Source: an uncultured Bacteroidota bacterium (GTDB lineage: Bacteria; Bacteroidota; Bacteroidia; B-17B0; Aurantibacillaceae). Taken from it: a stretch of 64,000 bases of DNA. The notes under the pieces are model-generated. The model made no database searches, was not told the DNA's origin, and worked only from the letters and a program-made list of their open reading frames with translations. This document shows positions 53,980 through 62,856 of this stretch, one piece after another (the first letter of the stretch is position 1; each line of letters starts with the position of its first letter). A program made the translations under genes and the position numbers. The stretch lies in NCBI GenBank assembly GCA_903834765.1, contig CAILKE010000056.1, positions 27,145 through 91,144 of the forward strand, written 5' to 3'.

Positions 53980-54798
53980 ATGAAATTTTTAAATTTAGAT
54001 AAACACTTAGAACAATTTATTAGCTTGTTAATAGAATATGCACCCAGAGTTATAGGCGCATTCCTTGTTTTAATAATAGGGCTATGGTTAATTAAACGCT
54101 TGGCTAAAATTTCTAGCGTAGCAATGGCCAAAAAAGACTTAGATGTTTCTCTTCATACTTTCTTAAGAAGTTTAATTACAATTGGATTAAAAGTAATTTT
54201 AATTGTAACTGTAGCGGGCATGATTGGTATAGGAACAACTTCTTTTGTAACCATCTTAGGTGCTGCTGGATTAGCAGTTGGCTTAGCTTTGCAAGGATCT
54301 CTTTCTAATTTTGCTGGTGGAGTTTTGCTCCTCATTTTTAAACCATATAAAGTAGATGACTTAATTGAAGCTCAAGGTCAAGCGGGTACTGTAAAAGAAA
54401 TTCAAATTTTCAACACCATACTTCTTACCAGTGATTTAAAAACTATTATTCTTCCAAATGGAGCTGTATCTAATGGAACCATAGTAAACTATTCTAAAAA
54501 TGGCATTCTAAGAGGCGACGTACAAATAGTTGTTTCTGCAGCAAATGATATTGATCAAGTAAAAACATTATTAATTAATGCAATGCTTACTCACGAACAT
54601 ATTTTAAAAAATCCAGCACCAGAAATTGTCGCCGTTAAAATTGTTGACAATGCTGTTACCCTTTCAATAAAGCCTTACGGTCTATCTCAACATTATAGTA
54701 TAATTAATTCTGATGTAGTTGAAATTGCAAAAAAAGTATTTGAAAAACATAATATTACTGCACCAATTCAACAGCGTATTATTCTTAATGCCTCTTAA
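53980..54798 (+). CDS. Small-conductance mechanosensitive channel (MscS family)
   Basis: A 272-residue inner-membrane channel that opens under membrane tension to release solutes. Three TM helices are visible (about 18-38, 62-85 and 90-120). The third is the Gly/Ala-rich pore helix GAAGLAVGLALQGSLSNFAGG, followed by the beta domain (LLIFKPYKVDDLIEA ... LPNGAVSNGTIVNYS) of the cytoplasmic vestibule. Length fits MscS. Confidence 0.94.
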   Translation: MKFLNLDKHLEQFISLLIEYAPRVIGAFLVLIIGLWLIKRLAKISSVAMAKKDLDVSLHTFLRSLITIGLKVILIVTVAGMIGIGTTSFVTILGAAGLAVGLALQGSLSNFAGGVLLLIFKPYKVDDLIEAQGQAGTVKEIQIFNTILLTSDLKTIILPNGAVSNGTIVNYSKNGILRGDVQIVVSAANDIDQVKTLLINAMLTHEHILKNPAPEIVAVKIVDNAVTLSIKPYGLSQHYSIINSDVVEIAKKVFEKHNITAPIQQRIILNAS

Positions 54799-54828
54799 GA
54801 TTTAAAAGCATCGTATTTTTTCTTTCAT

Positions 54829-54860
54829 AAAAAAATCCCCTCATTTCTGAGAGGATTTTA
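54829..54860. terminator. Intrinsic terminator after mscS
   Basis: AAAATCCCCTCA pairs with TGAGAGGATTTT with one mismatch around a TTTC loop. An A-run lies to the left and Ts to the right, so it may serve both converging genes. Confidence 0.75.
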
Positions 54861-54913
54861 TAAGCAATTTAAAAAATTTAACCCTTAATTATACCCTTGT
54901 CTATTGCTTAATA

Positions 54914-55351
54914 TTAATTCAATTTGAAAGTTGGAATTTTTCCTTCTTGCATCAATGTTAATGTTTTCTTTTTATGTTCTTCAAAGCTCCCAAAAGCAAG
55001 TGCATCTAGCATTTCAGCACGACTCATATCAGGATTATTGAACTGTTTTTTAATGTCAGCCGAACATCTATCTACATATTGTTCGAATTTAAAAGGAGCC
55101 CATAAATAATCTTTTTTTATTGCTTCTTTTTCAATTTTAAATTCTTCTGGTAAACCACCTTCGATTTTAGACTTAATATCTAAGCCTTCGTATGTTTTGG
55201 GTAATAAACGGTTGTCAAATAAAAATGGTTTAGAAATCATAATCACATGTTTCTTACGTTTAGGGTCAATCATAGATAAACCTTCGATGCGAAGTCCTTT
55301 TTTTTTCAAAGAACCAAATTTACTCTCAAAGCTTTTTAAAATCTCAAACAT
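54914..55351 (-). CDS. Conserved hypothetical protein
   Basis: A 145-residue soluble, basic protein without a signal peptide. It has a beta-rich first half (KKGLRIEGLSMIDPKRKKHVIMISKP) and a helical second half (YVDRCSADIKKQF ... RAEMLDALAFGSFEEHKKKTL). I recognise no family. It is probably a real gene because it has strong codon regularity, its own start context and a terminator beyond its stop. Confidence 0.65.
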   Translation of the reverse strand: MFEILKSFESKFGSLKKKGLRIEGLSMIDPKRKKHVIMISKPFLFDNRLLPKTYEGLDIKSKIEGGLPEEFKIEKEAIKKDYLWAPFKFEQYVDRCSADIKKQFNNPDMSRAEMLDALAFGSFEEHKKKTLTLMQEGKIPTFKLN

Positions 55352-55559
55352 GCTAGTAGATTAATAGATATTAACAAAGGTCGGTGTAAAATTGTTAATA
55401 AACTAACTTATTAGACGAATAGGCATCAATTAACCGACCAATAATTGTTAAGAACAGGTTTATTTCCTGTTTATACAACGTTAATAGGCTGTGAAAATAT
55501 ATTATAAATAATTGAAAATCAAATACTTAAACATAACCGAAAAAGCTTGTTAAGATTTT
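55352..55559. other. Intergenic region with inverted repeat and TGTTAA-type boxes
   Basis: About 208 bases without a gene. GGTCGGT near 55379 pairs with ACCGACC near 55433, extended on both arms by AATTG/CAATT. Several TTGTTAA/CGTTAATA-like words and a TTATACAAC lie inside and to the right. This could be a leader hairpin or a protein-binding region. I cannot assign it. Confidence 0.4.
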
Positions 55560-58277
55560 TTAGACAAGCATCTTATTTTTTACTCCAAACTCCAAAATAT
55601 TATCAATAAACTGATATGGTTTATAACCACTTAAAGCTGCCTGATGATAAATACAAGTCGCTGGGGTCATACCTGGTAAAGAATTGACTTCAATAAATAT
55701 AACCTCAATATGATCTTTATCATGTATACGAACAAAGGCATCAATGCGGCAATAGCCTACAATATTAAGCACTTTAGCAGCTGCGCCTAAAGTATCCTTC
55801 ACTTTATTCGAAATCAGTTGTCTTTCGTGAACATCTCTCGAATACCTTGCGGGTGTGATATTTTGCCCCTGCCCTGCTAAGAATTTCTCTTCTAAACTTA
55901 GAATTTCTCCACTCGCTAAGGCTTCTGAAGCCTCAAATACCTCATATTCTATTTCCCCTTTCGCATTCATTTTAGTAAGCATTCCACCAGTGATTTCTAA
56001 GAAATGTTTGGCATTATGTTTACTTATTAATTCTTCAACTAATAACACTTGCTTTTGCGGAAATTCTTCTTTGTCCTTAATATGCAATGTTTCCGCTGCT
56101 TTCGCATCAAAGGCTTCATTTGCTCTAAAAATAAGTGTGGCAAAGGCTTCAAACTCCTCAAAGTTTTTTATTTTCTTTACAGCACTGCTGCATCCATCAT
56201 CTACAGGCTTTGCAATAATAGGGTAATGATACTCCGTTTGTAATTTTTGTTTAATATTCTCTTTGTTTATCGTCCAATCTTCTTGTGTAATTAAACAATG
56301 TTTAGCTACCAAAAAGCCTGCTTTTAAAAGAATTTCATTAGTTCGGTATTTATCAATCGTAATAGAAGAACTTTCTTGTCCTGAACCATTATAACTAATT
56401 CCTACTTTTTCAAGTTGTTCTTGTATAGCACCATCTTCTCCTGGACGACCATGCAACGCAATAAAGACTTGTTTTACTTGTTGAGCTAAATCAGCATATG
56501 ATAATAGTTTTGGTGCAATTAAATTATTTGGAGAACCATATTTATCAGTAATTATATGACACTCTTCTATAATTTGTTTCACAACCGGGTGAATTTTCCA
56601 ATGGTTTATTTTATCTTTAATATCATCTGCATTATCCTTTAATAAAGCATTAATGGGAATCTGATACATTAAATGATGGTTGTTATCTCCTGTTAAAAAC
56701 AAAGGAATTGGCGCATATTTATCAGATGAAAATAATTTTTCGAAAATATTTCTTCCGCTTTCTACCGAGATATGTCTTTCAGATGAATAGCCTCCAAGTA
56801 TAACTGCCACTGGTATTTTAGAAGTTATACTATTTTTTTGGTTATGTAAAAACTCATCTAATTTTTGTAAAATGGTATTATAACTATGCGCTCCTTTACT
56901 ATCTTTTATGCGTTTACTTAATGATGTACGAATAATATATGTCAGAAACTGAGAAGGTGTTAATCCAATTTCTGCCGCTTGATGAAAGAAAAAAGAAGAT
57001 GGCATCATTCCCGATGTGGTATTAGGATCGTTCAAAAATACTTTTCCATCTTTGCTCAAAAAGCCATCTATACGAGCATATACATCAAAACATAATTCGG
57101 TAAACAAACGCTCACATTCTTTTCTGATAGCATTAATATGCTCGTCACTCGCGTCAATAGGTGTTATCTTTCGCGATAAACCCGGCAAGTATTTACTGCG
57201 GTAATCAAACAATTCTTTCCCTTTGCGAATCTCTGTTGGTGGCAAAGCAATTACTTTATTATGATTATCAGTATCTTCCAAAACAATACACGAAAATTCT
57301 TTGCCTTCAATGAAACTCTCAATAATAACAGTGCTTTCGCCATCTGTGGCTTCTAATACAAAGCCTTCAACTTTATCACAATTAGTATTTAAAAATGAAA
57401 TTAATTCGTAAGGATTATAAAAAATAGTTGTTTCGTTTTTCAATCCTTTATTCACCAAACCATCAATAATTATAGGCATACCGATACCTTCTCTAATATC
57501 AGAAAGTGTTCTTGTAAAATCAATTTTTTCTAAATCAGATAATTTTTTCCATTCAGCACTATCTACCCATTTTGTGAAAAATGCTTTTTCTACAGCACCC
57601 ATAAAAAGGTGATTACTATCTTCATTAAAAATAGAAATACCAATAGATGAACCCTGATTAGCTGGTTTTATAACCATTGGAAAGCCTATCTCATTTTTCG
57701 CTTTTTCCCAAACGCCTTTTACATTGCCACTAATCCAATCGTTTCTATCAATGGTAAAATAAGTTGGACTATTAAATCCGGCATTGATCATTAATTTTTT
57801 CTGTACACTTTTATCAATACCGATTGCACTTGGCAAAATGCCACTACCCGAATAGGGAATTTGCAAGTATTCCAAAAGCCCCTGTATTCGACCATCTTCA
57901 CCATACGGTCCATGTAATGCTAAAAATGCAAAATCAATTAAACTGGCTAATTGATTAGTTTCTATTTTTTTTCCAATCTTTAAAATCAATTCATCCTGTT
58001 GCTGAATGCTCAATGCACCAAGGTTTTCGGCATAGTATTGAAAATCAACATTGGATACGGGTATAAATTCTACTGGAGGATAAAAATCACGGATGGTTCC
58101 TTTGTAAACAAAATTCCAATCTAATAGTACTATGTTTCCAAACGAATCGACAAATAAGGGAATGGCGTCAAAGATAGATTTATTAAGATTATCATAAACA
58201 GTGCGTCCACCAGCAAAAGATATTTCACGTTCTTTTGAACGTCCACCAAATAAGATTCCTATTTTTATTTTTGACAT
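55560..58277 (-). CDS. Double-length D-alanine--D-alanine ligase (two fused Ddl modules)
   Basis: A 905-residue protein built of two complete Ddl/ATP-grasp modules, joined near residue 480. Module 1: ILFGGRSKEREISFAGG, ALHGPYGEDGRIQG, KPANQGSSIGIS, and a metal motif LNDPNTTSGM near 415 where canonical enzymes have ExNTxPGM. Module 2: VILGGYSSERHISVESG, ALHGRPGEDGAIQ, KPVDDGCSSAV, and a canonical EVNSLPGMT near 862. Ddl joins two D-alanines for peptidoglycan. The deviating metal site suggests that module 1 is altered or has another D-amino acid specificity. I recall double-length Ddl proteins from other Bacteroidota; how widespread they are is not known to me. Confidence 0.88.
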   Translation of the reverse strand: MSKIKIGILFGGRSKEREISFAGGRTVYDNLNKSIFDAIPLFVDSFGNIVLLDWNFVYKGTIRDFYPPVEFIPVSNVDFQYYAENLGALSIQQQDELILKIGKKIETNQLASLIDFAFLALHGPYGEDGRIQGLLEYLQIPYSGSGILPSAIGIDKSVQKKLMINAGFNSPTYFTIDRNDWISGNVKGVWEKAKNEIGFPMVIKPANQGSSIGISIFNEDSNHLFMGAVEKAFFTKWVDSAEWKKLSDLEKIDFTRTLSDIREGIGMPIIIDGLVNKGLKNETTIFYNPYELISFLNTNCDKVEGFVLEATDGESTVIIESFIEGKEFSCIVLEDTDNHNKVIALPPTEIRKGKELFDYRSKYLPGLSRKITPIDASDEHINAIRKECERLFTELCFDVYARIDGFLSKDGKVFLNDPNTTSGMMPSSFFFHQAAEIGLTPSQFLTYIIRTSLSKRIKDSKGAHSYNTILQKLDEFLHNQKNSITSKIPVAVILGGYSSERHISVESGRNIFEKLFSSDKYAPIPLFLTGDNNHHLMYQIPINALLKDNADDIKDKINHWKIHPVVKQIIEECHIITDKYGSPNNLIAPKLLSYADLAQQVKQVFIALHGRPGEDGAIQEQLEKVGISYNGSGQESSSITIDKYRTNEILLKAGFLVAKHCLITQEDWTINKENIKQKLQTEYHYPIIAKPVDDGCSSAVKKIKNFEEFEAFATLIFRANEAFDAKAAETLHIKDKEEFPQKQVLLVEELISKHNAKHFLEITGGMLTKMNAKGEIEYEVFEASEALASGEILSLEEKFLAGQGQNITPARYSRDVHERQLISNKVKDTLGAAAKVLNIVGYCRIDAFVRIHDKDHIEVIFIEVNSLPGMTPATCIYHQAALSGYKPYQFIDNILEFGVKNKMLV

Positions 58278-58298
58278 GTTTTGAAATTAATTTTTATA

Positions 58299-58375
58299 GT
58301 CATTCTGAACTTGTTTCAGAAACTTCTTCTAATTCAAAAAATTGTTTTAGAGATGCTGAAAAAAATTCAGCATGA
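58299..58375. repeat. Palindromic REP-like intergenic element
   Basis: GTCATTCTGAACTTGTTTCA at one end is an imperfect inverted copy of the other end, where TGCTGAAAAAAATTCAGCAT is followed by GAC. It forms a long hairpin of about 77 bases with inner CTGAA/TTCAG palindromes. Elements reading GTCATNCTGAACTTGTTTCA are, from memory, dispersed through many Bacteroidota and other genomes. It lies upstream of the Ddl fusion. Confidence 0.6.
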
Positions 58376-58487
58376 CGTCGCAAGCTTCTAAACTAAGAAC
58401 TTCTGAGTTCTAAAGTTATATTAGTCACGCAGATTTTGAACGATTGTAAATTTAAACTATGAACTAAAGATTGTTGAAAATGAGTTG

Positions 58488-59519
58488 CTAGTTTTCCTTC
58501 ACTAATTCCTTAAAAGTCTTAACTCCTTTTACAAAATGCAAATACACGATATTCTTTTTAAAAATTCCAAAGTCAGCGTAACTGAAATTTGGTAATGCTT
58601 TCATGACTTTTCTTTTTTTAAGTGTAGATGCTAAATGAACATAAAACGAAAAATGAGCCTTAGCTACAGCAATAAAATGAGATCCTTTTCCTTCAAATAA
58701 AAATTTATAAGCCGCTACACCATCAAGCACCATTCGATATAGAATTTTAAAAAATAAAAAACGAGGTGATGAATTTTTAGTAAACGTGGTTAAATTATTT
58801 CTGAAATTTAAAAAAGTTTTAGTGGGGCTTATTTTATGAAGCGTGCCACCACCAACATGATATACGAATGATTTTGGCTCTACATAAATTTGATGTCCAA
58901 TATTTTTTAATCGCCAACACAAATCTATTTCTTCCATGTGCGCAAAATAATCTTCATCAAATCCACCTACTTTCCAAAATGCCTCGGCACGAACAAACAT
59001 GCAAGCGCCGGTTGCCCAAAAAACTTCTACGGCATCGTTGTATTGATTTTTATCTTCTTCCAAATCATTAAACAATCGACCTCTACAAAATGGATAGCCG
59101 TATTTATCAATAAATCCGCCTGCTGCGCCAGCATACTCAAATAAATGTTTATGATTGTAATCTAAAATTTTTGGTTGGCAAGCTGCAATGTTTTTGTTTG
59201 AATCCATCAACGCTATAACAGGTTCGAGCCATTGCTCAGATACTTCTACATCAGAATTTAATAACACATAATACTCAGCCTTCACTTGTTTTAAGGCTAT
59301 ATTGTAACCTCCAGCAAAGCCATTATTGCTAGGATTTTGGACTATGGTAATTTCCGGAAAATGATATTTTACAAAAGAAATACTATCATCAGATGATTGA
59401 TTATCGGCAACAATAATTTTCGCTAAGGAAGAATACTTAATGACTTTAGGCAAAAATTGCTCTAAAAATTTTCGGCCATTCCAATTTAAAATAACAACTG
59501 CAATTCTATCCGTAACCAT
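58488..59519 (-). CDS. GT2 glycosyltransferase (rhamnosyltransferase-like)
   Basis: A 343-residue GT-A enzyme of the WbbL/RfbF type. It has VVILNWNGRKFLEQ at the start, the ADNQSSDDS loop, the metal-binding LNSDVEV, FWATGACMFVRAEAF, and HMEEIDLCWRLKNIGH with the acidic catalytic motif. A hydrophobic segment near the C-terminus may bind the membrane. It follows the GWxTD gene with only three bases between, so the two are cotranscribed. Confidence 0.88.
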   Translation of the reverse strand: MVTDRIAVVILNWNGRKFLEQFLPKVIKYSSLAKIIVADNQSSDDSISFVKYHFPEITIVQNPSNNGFAGGYNIALKQVKAEYYVLLNSDVEVSEQWLEPVIALMDSNKNIAACQPKILDYNHKHLFEYAGAAGGFIDKYGYPFCRGRLFNDLEEDKNQYNDAVEVFWATGACMFVRAEAFWKVGGFDEDYFAHMEEIDLCWRLKNIGHQIYVEPKSFVYHVGGGTLHKISPTKTFLNFRNNLTTFTKNSSPRFLFFKILYRMVLDGVAAYKFLFEGKGSHFIAVAKAHFSFYVHLASTLKKRKVMKALPNFSYADFGIFKKNIVYLHFVKGVKTFKELVKEN

Positions 59520-59522
59520 TAA

Positions 59523-61016
59523 TTAGCGTGGGTTATTAAAGTTATCGTCTACATTTCCGCCATATGTATTAGCTGGTTGTGTATCATCTATATTAGATGA
59601 TTGCTGAGAGCGTGTAGTTAATCTAAAGCGCCATCTTTCATCATATATTTCTCCTCGCACATCGCTATGAATAAGCTGATAGCAATTATCAGAAATAGCA
59701 AAGTTTACAAAAATAAATTTCTTATTCGTGAAAAAGCGACCAGTAGCTTTATCATAAATACGATAATATTGCCATATTTCGTATGGATAAGTATTTGGCT
59801 CACTATTAACTTGACTGCGTTGATTAGGCTTACCGTATTGTAAATACACGCGACCTCTATCTGTATAATATCCTTTTTGTTTTCCGCATTTCATTAATGC
59901 ATTTGCCTCTAACACTGATTTATAGTATGTAATCCAAATCTTCAAAGGATCAAGACTATCTCCTGCTTCTTTCTTCCAATAATCAACGCAATAGCTTCGT
60001 AGTAAATTAGGATCTTTTTTTACAATTTGAACTTGCTGCCATTCTCGTTCTTTAGTTGTAGAGCGGGGCCATAAGCATTCAACAAATTGTTTTAATGTAT
60101 CTTTTGATTGAAATAAATTAAAAAATTCTTCGATGGTTTTTAAATTATTATCAGCTTTATCAGTTAGAGTGTGATCAACAGCATTACTTTGTCGTTGAAA
60201 AAACCATTTTTTTTGCGATTGTAAATTATTTAATGAATCTTTTAATTCAATCACCAAATTATAATTGCCTGTTGGCAGTTGGGTAATATCAAATTGATTT
60301 AATAAAGGATTTACTTTTTGAGAAATTTGTTTTTGAAATCCTGAAAACGAATTAAGTCTTGCTGACGTTTCACTATTTTCTATATAATACAAATATATGA
60401 ACTTGGAAGCCTTTCCTAACAAAGAATCAGCATTATATGTTTCGTAATAAAATTTTAAAGAATGTTGTGTTTTTGGATAATAATTGATGGTATAAGGAAT
60501 TAAATCGTACCCGTTTTTAGAAAGAGTTGATGGCGAATTTGTCTTTGTAAATGATTCTAAAATTTGAATATCAGAACTGTATATTTTTTTGTCGCGCTTG
60601 AAATCAACATTAATTTTTTCTGTATGTGTAGTTTTTTTATCAGGAATAGCGTTATCAATAATAGTAAACTCTAAGATGTATTGACCATTAGAAAGTGAAA
60701 ATCGTTGATTATCAATAAATGAAGGCATTTGCAAACTATCACTTACTTTAGGACTTAATAGGTTGTAGTTTGATGTTTTAACAATCTCTTTAGATGTATC
60801 TGTTCCTTTTAATATCCTCCATGAAATATTGATACTTGCCTGATTACCTCCACTTACAGGTAAATATTTAACCGTATTACCAGAAATAGTCAAATACGTT
60901 TCTAAATATGGCTTAGCAGTAGGTGAGGAAAAAACAGCATAATTAAAATATACGGTAACATTAGCCAATAATGAGGAAGTAAGACAAATAAAGGCAATAA
61001 AAAAGGCACGTGTCAT
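59523..61016 (-). CDS. GWxTD domain exported protein
   Basis: A 497-residue exported protein, starting at the ATG at 61016 with a signal peptide (RAFFIAFICLTSSLLAN). The open frame continues upstream through the tRNA gene, but that part is not coding. The N-terminal two thirds is beta-rich. The C-terminal GWxTD domain is seen in KGYYTDRGRVYLQYG and YPYEIWQYYRI. The domain is frequent in Bacteroidota envelope proteins; its function is unknown. The last 30 residues are Ser/Asn-rich and disordered. Confidence 0.85.
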   Translation of the reverse strand: MTRAFFIAFICLTSSLLANVTVYFNYAVFSSPTAKPYLETYLTISGNTVKYLPVSGGNQASINISWRILKGTDTSKEIVKTSNYNLLSPKVSDSLQMPSFIDNQRFSLSNGQYILEFTIIDNAIPDKKTTHTEKINVDFKRDKKIYSSDIQILESFTKTNSPSTLSKNGYDLIPYTINYYPKTQHSLKFYYETYNADSLLGKASKFIYLYYIENSETSARLNSFSGFQKQISQKVNPLLNQFDITQLPTGNYNLVIELKDSLNNLQSQKKWFFQRQSNAVDHTLTDKADNNLKTIEEFFNLFQSKDTLKQFVECLWPRSTTKEREWQQVQIVKKDPNLLRSYCVDYWKKEAGDSLDPLKIWITYYKSVLEANALMKCGKQKGYYTDRGRVYLQYGKPNQRSQVNSEPNTYPYEIWQYYRIYDKATGRFFTNKKFIFVNFAISDNCYQLIHSDVRGEIYDERWRFRLTTRSQQSSNIDDTQPANTYGGNVDDNFNNPR

Positions 61017-61087
61017 GTTAAATGAATATAAAGTTGCGGGGGCTGTTACAACGAGATAAAGATAATTAAAAAAATAGTTGAAAAAAT

Positions 61088-61119
61088 TTGTTATATAATT
61101 AAAAAAAATACTATTTTTG
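61088..61119 (+). promoter_or_regulatory. Promoter of tRNA-Ser
   Basis: TTG (61088-61090), a 21-base spacer and TATTTTTG (61112-61119). The tRNA starts nine bases after the -7 element, which fits a very short 5' leader and calibrates the other promoter calls in this window. Confidence 0.65.
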
Positions 61120-61127
61120 CCCTCTCT

Positions 61128-61212
61128 GGAGAAATGGCAGAGTGGTCGATTGCGGCAGTCTTGAAAACTGTTGAACCGTGAGGTTCCTGGGGTTCGAATC
61201 CCTATTTCTCCG
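61128..61212 (+). tRNA. tRNA-Ser (anticodon UGA)
   Basis: An 85-base class II tRNA. The acceptor stem GGAGAAA pairs with TTTCTCC, with discriminator G. The D arm is TGGCAGAGTGGTCGAT, the anticodon stem-loop is GCAGT-CTTGAAA-ACTGT with anticodon TGA, the long variable arm is GAACCGTGAGGTTC, and the T arm has GGTTCGAATCC. CCA is not encoded. The upstream promoter and downstream terminator make it a single-gene unit. Confidence 0.96.
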
Positions 61213-61225
61213 CTGATAAACACCT

Positions 61226-61256
61226 AAAACCCCTGTAAATACAGGGGTTTTATTTT
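61226..61256 (+). terminator. Intrinsic terminator of tRNA-Ser
   Basis: AAAACCCCTGT pairs perfectly with ACAGGGGTTTT around an AAAT loop and is followed by TATTTTTT. Confidence 0.92.
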
Positions 61257-61419
61257 TTCGGGGTGAAGGTTGGGGTGAAATTTACCTATTTGAGTTTATA
61301 ACTGCTTTTTTACTATTAGTAACTATTTTGTATGTACCTTTTATTCTTCCACATTACCAAAATAATTTTTTCGTTTTTAAACTGATTTTGAAACAATAAA
61401 TAAAAATGTTAGGTCATAA

Positions 61420-62814
61420 CTATTTTACTAATTCAAATCTTACAGTTCTGTTTTTGTTTTGATTTTCAGAATTATTATCAAATAATTGTTTTTCAGCACC
61501 TACACCAATACTTTGATTAATGTTTTCAGGTTTCACGCCTCGCTTTAGTAATTCGCTGCGCACATATTCTGCACGATTAATCGAAATTTTATCATTAATT
61601 TCTTTGCCACCTTTATTACAAGTATGCCCTACAATATTTACTTTTACTTTACTATTCTTTTTAATAATATTTGCAATAGCATCCAATTTTTTTAAACCCT
61701 CTTCATTCAGTTGCGATTTATTTAAATCAAATTCTACCTCATCAGCTAATTGGTTAATTTCTTCTAAAGTAGCCTCAGGTATTTTTTCTAAAGCAGGTTC
61801 CTTTTTTGGTTCTTCAATAATAGCTACCTCTTCTTTTTTTACTTCTTTAACAGGCTCTATAACCGTTGGCTGAATTGTTGAAGCAGGAGGAGTAACAACC
61901 ATCGGTTCCTCTTTAGGCTTAGGATTTTTAGTTGTTTTACACATACTAAACCCTAACATAATTTGATGGGAAGTACCAATATTAACAGCGTTTTTATTTG
62001 TGCCATAATCAACACTATAAGCAACTTTTAAATTTCCGATTTTTGCACCTACTAAGGCTAAAACACCATACTTCGTTCTATAACCAGCGCCAATCGTTAT
62101 GGTTTTTATAATATTCACATTTAGCATGCCTTCTATCACATTATCTCCTTGTATGGTATAGCGATTTAATAACCAAGGCTCAAGTTCTATTTTTTTATCT
62201 TTAAAAAAGGTATAGCTAATTTGAGAGTTTATTTGTGGAAGCAATTTATAAGTACTATTCCCACTAAAGCTAGGATTACTATTATATAAATGCAATACCG
62301 AAGCCCCTGCCTTTAATTTTTTGCCAATAAACATGGCTCCAAATTCACTATCAAAACCGTTAGCCTTTTGACGGGAATAACTATTTAAGGTTGCATCATT
62401 ATCCTGAATCACAATAGCATTTTGTGCATTAAGTGATGACTGTGTCCAGCCTATACCTAAACCTAAATGAACTTTAGCAGTTTCACTTACTTTAAATCGA
62501 TAGCTATAACCAATAGTTGCTCCTAAATTATTTAATAAACCTTGTGTTTGTGAATTGACTCTTATAGCCAGCGCATTGCTTTTTCCTAGAGCGGTATGCG
62601 CATTTAATTGCAAAAGTTTAGGAGCATTTTTTAAACCAATCCATTGGGTGCGATAATGCGCATTTGCCTCGGTGCAAACAGCACCAGCATAAGCAATATT
62701 TAATTGCAATGGATCGAGGCTATAGGTGTTAAACAAACTATTTTGTTGTGCAGATACCTTATTTGTAAATAAGATGGCCACTAAAGCGATGATGACGATG
62801 ATATATTTTTTCAT
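61420..62814 (-). CDS. PorP/SprF outer-membrane protein fused to an OmpA C-terminal domain
   Basis: A 464-residue protein. Signal peptide; a PorP/SprF-type barrel (about 20-290) opening QQNSLFNTYSLDPLQLNIAYAG; a Pro/Glu/Lys linker (about 295-355); then an OmpA peptidoglycan-binding domain (VEFDLNKSQLNEEGLKKLD, VNIVGHTCNKGG, NRAEYVRSELLKRGV). PorP/SprF proteins are T9SS partners that hold or pass secreted proteins at the surface. The fused OmpA part should tie the barrel to peptidoglycan. It lies just downstream of a CHU_C protein, the usual PorP/SprF context. Confidence 0.93.
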   Translation of the reverse strand: MKKYIIVIIALVAILFTNKVSAQQNSLFNTYSLDPLQLNIAYAGAVCTEANAHYRTQWIGLKNAPKLLQLNAHTALGKSNALAIRVNSQTQGLLNNLGATIGYSYRFKVSETAKVHLGLGIGWTQSSLNAQNAIVIQDNDATLNSYSRQKANGFDSEFGAMFIGKKLKAGASVLHLYNSNPSFSGNSTYKLLPQINSQISYTFFKDKKIELEPWLLNRYTIQGDNVIEGMLNVNIIKTITIGAGYRTKYGVLALVGAKIGNLKVAYSVDYGTNKNAVNIGTSHQIMLGFSMCKTTKNPKPKEEPMVVTPPASTIQPTVIEPVKEVKKEEVAIIEEPKKEPALEKIPEATLEEINQLADEVEFDLNKSQLNEEGLKKLDAIANIIKKNSKVKVNIVGHTCNKGGKEINDKISINRAEYVRSELLKRGVKPENINQSIGVGAEKQLFDNNSENQNKNRTVRFELVK

Positions 62815-62856
62815 GAGATAATGTTTCGTATTTAATAGTTCTTGATTCTTAATAAA

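Noticed and set aside
55855..56226. Plus-strand open frame of 123 codons opposite the Ddl fusion
   Set aside because: Antisense to conserved ATP-grasp motifs, with no start context.
61017..61223. N-terminal extension of the GWxTD protein through the tRNA gene
   Set aside because: The extension is the reverse complement of tRNA-Ser and its flank. A normal signal peptide starts at the ATG at 61016.
61205..61290. Possible integration (att) scar at the tRNA-Ser 3' end, with a GGGTGAAGGTT/GGGGTGAAATT near-repeat
   Set aside because: There is no integrase, no second copy of the tRNA end in the window and no foreign gene block. The near-repeat alone is too weak.
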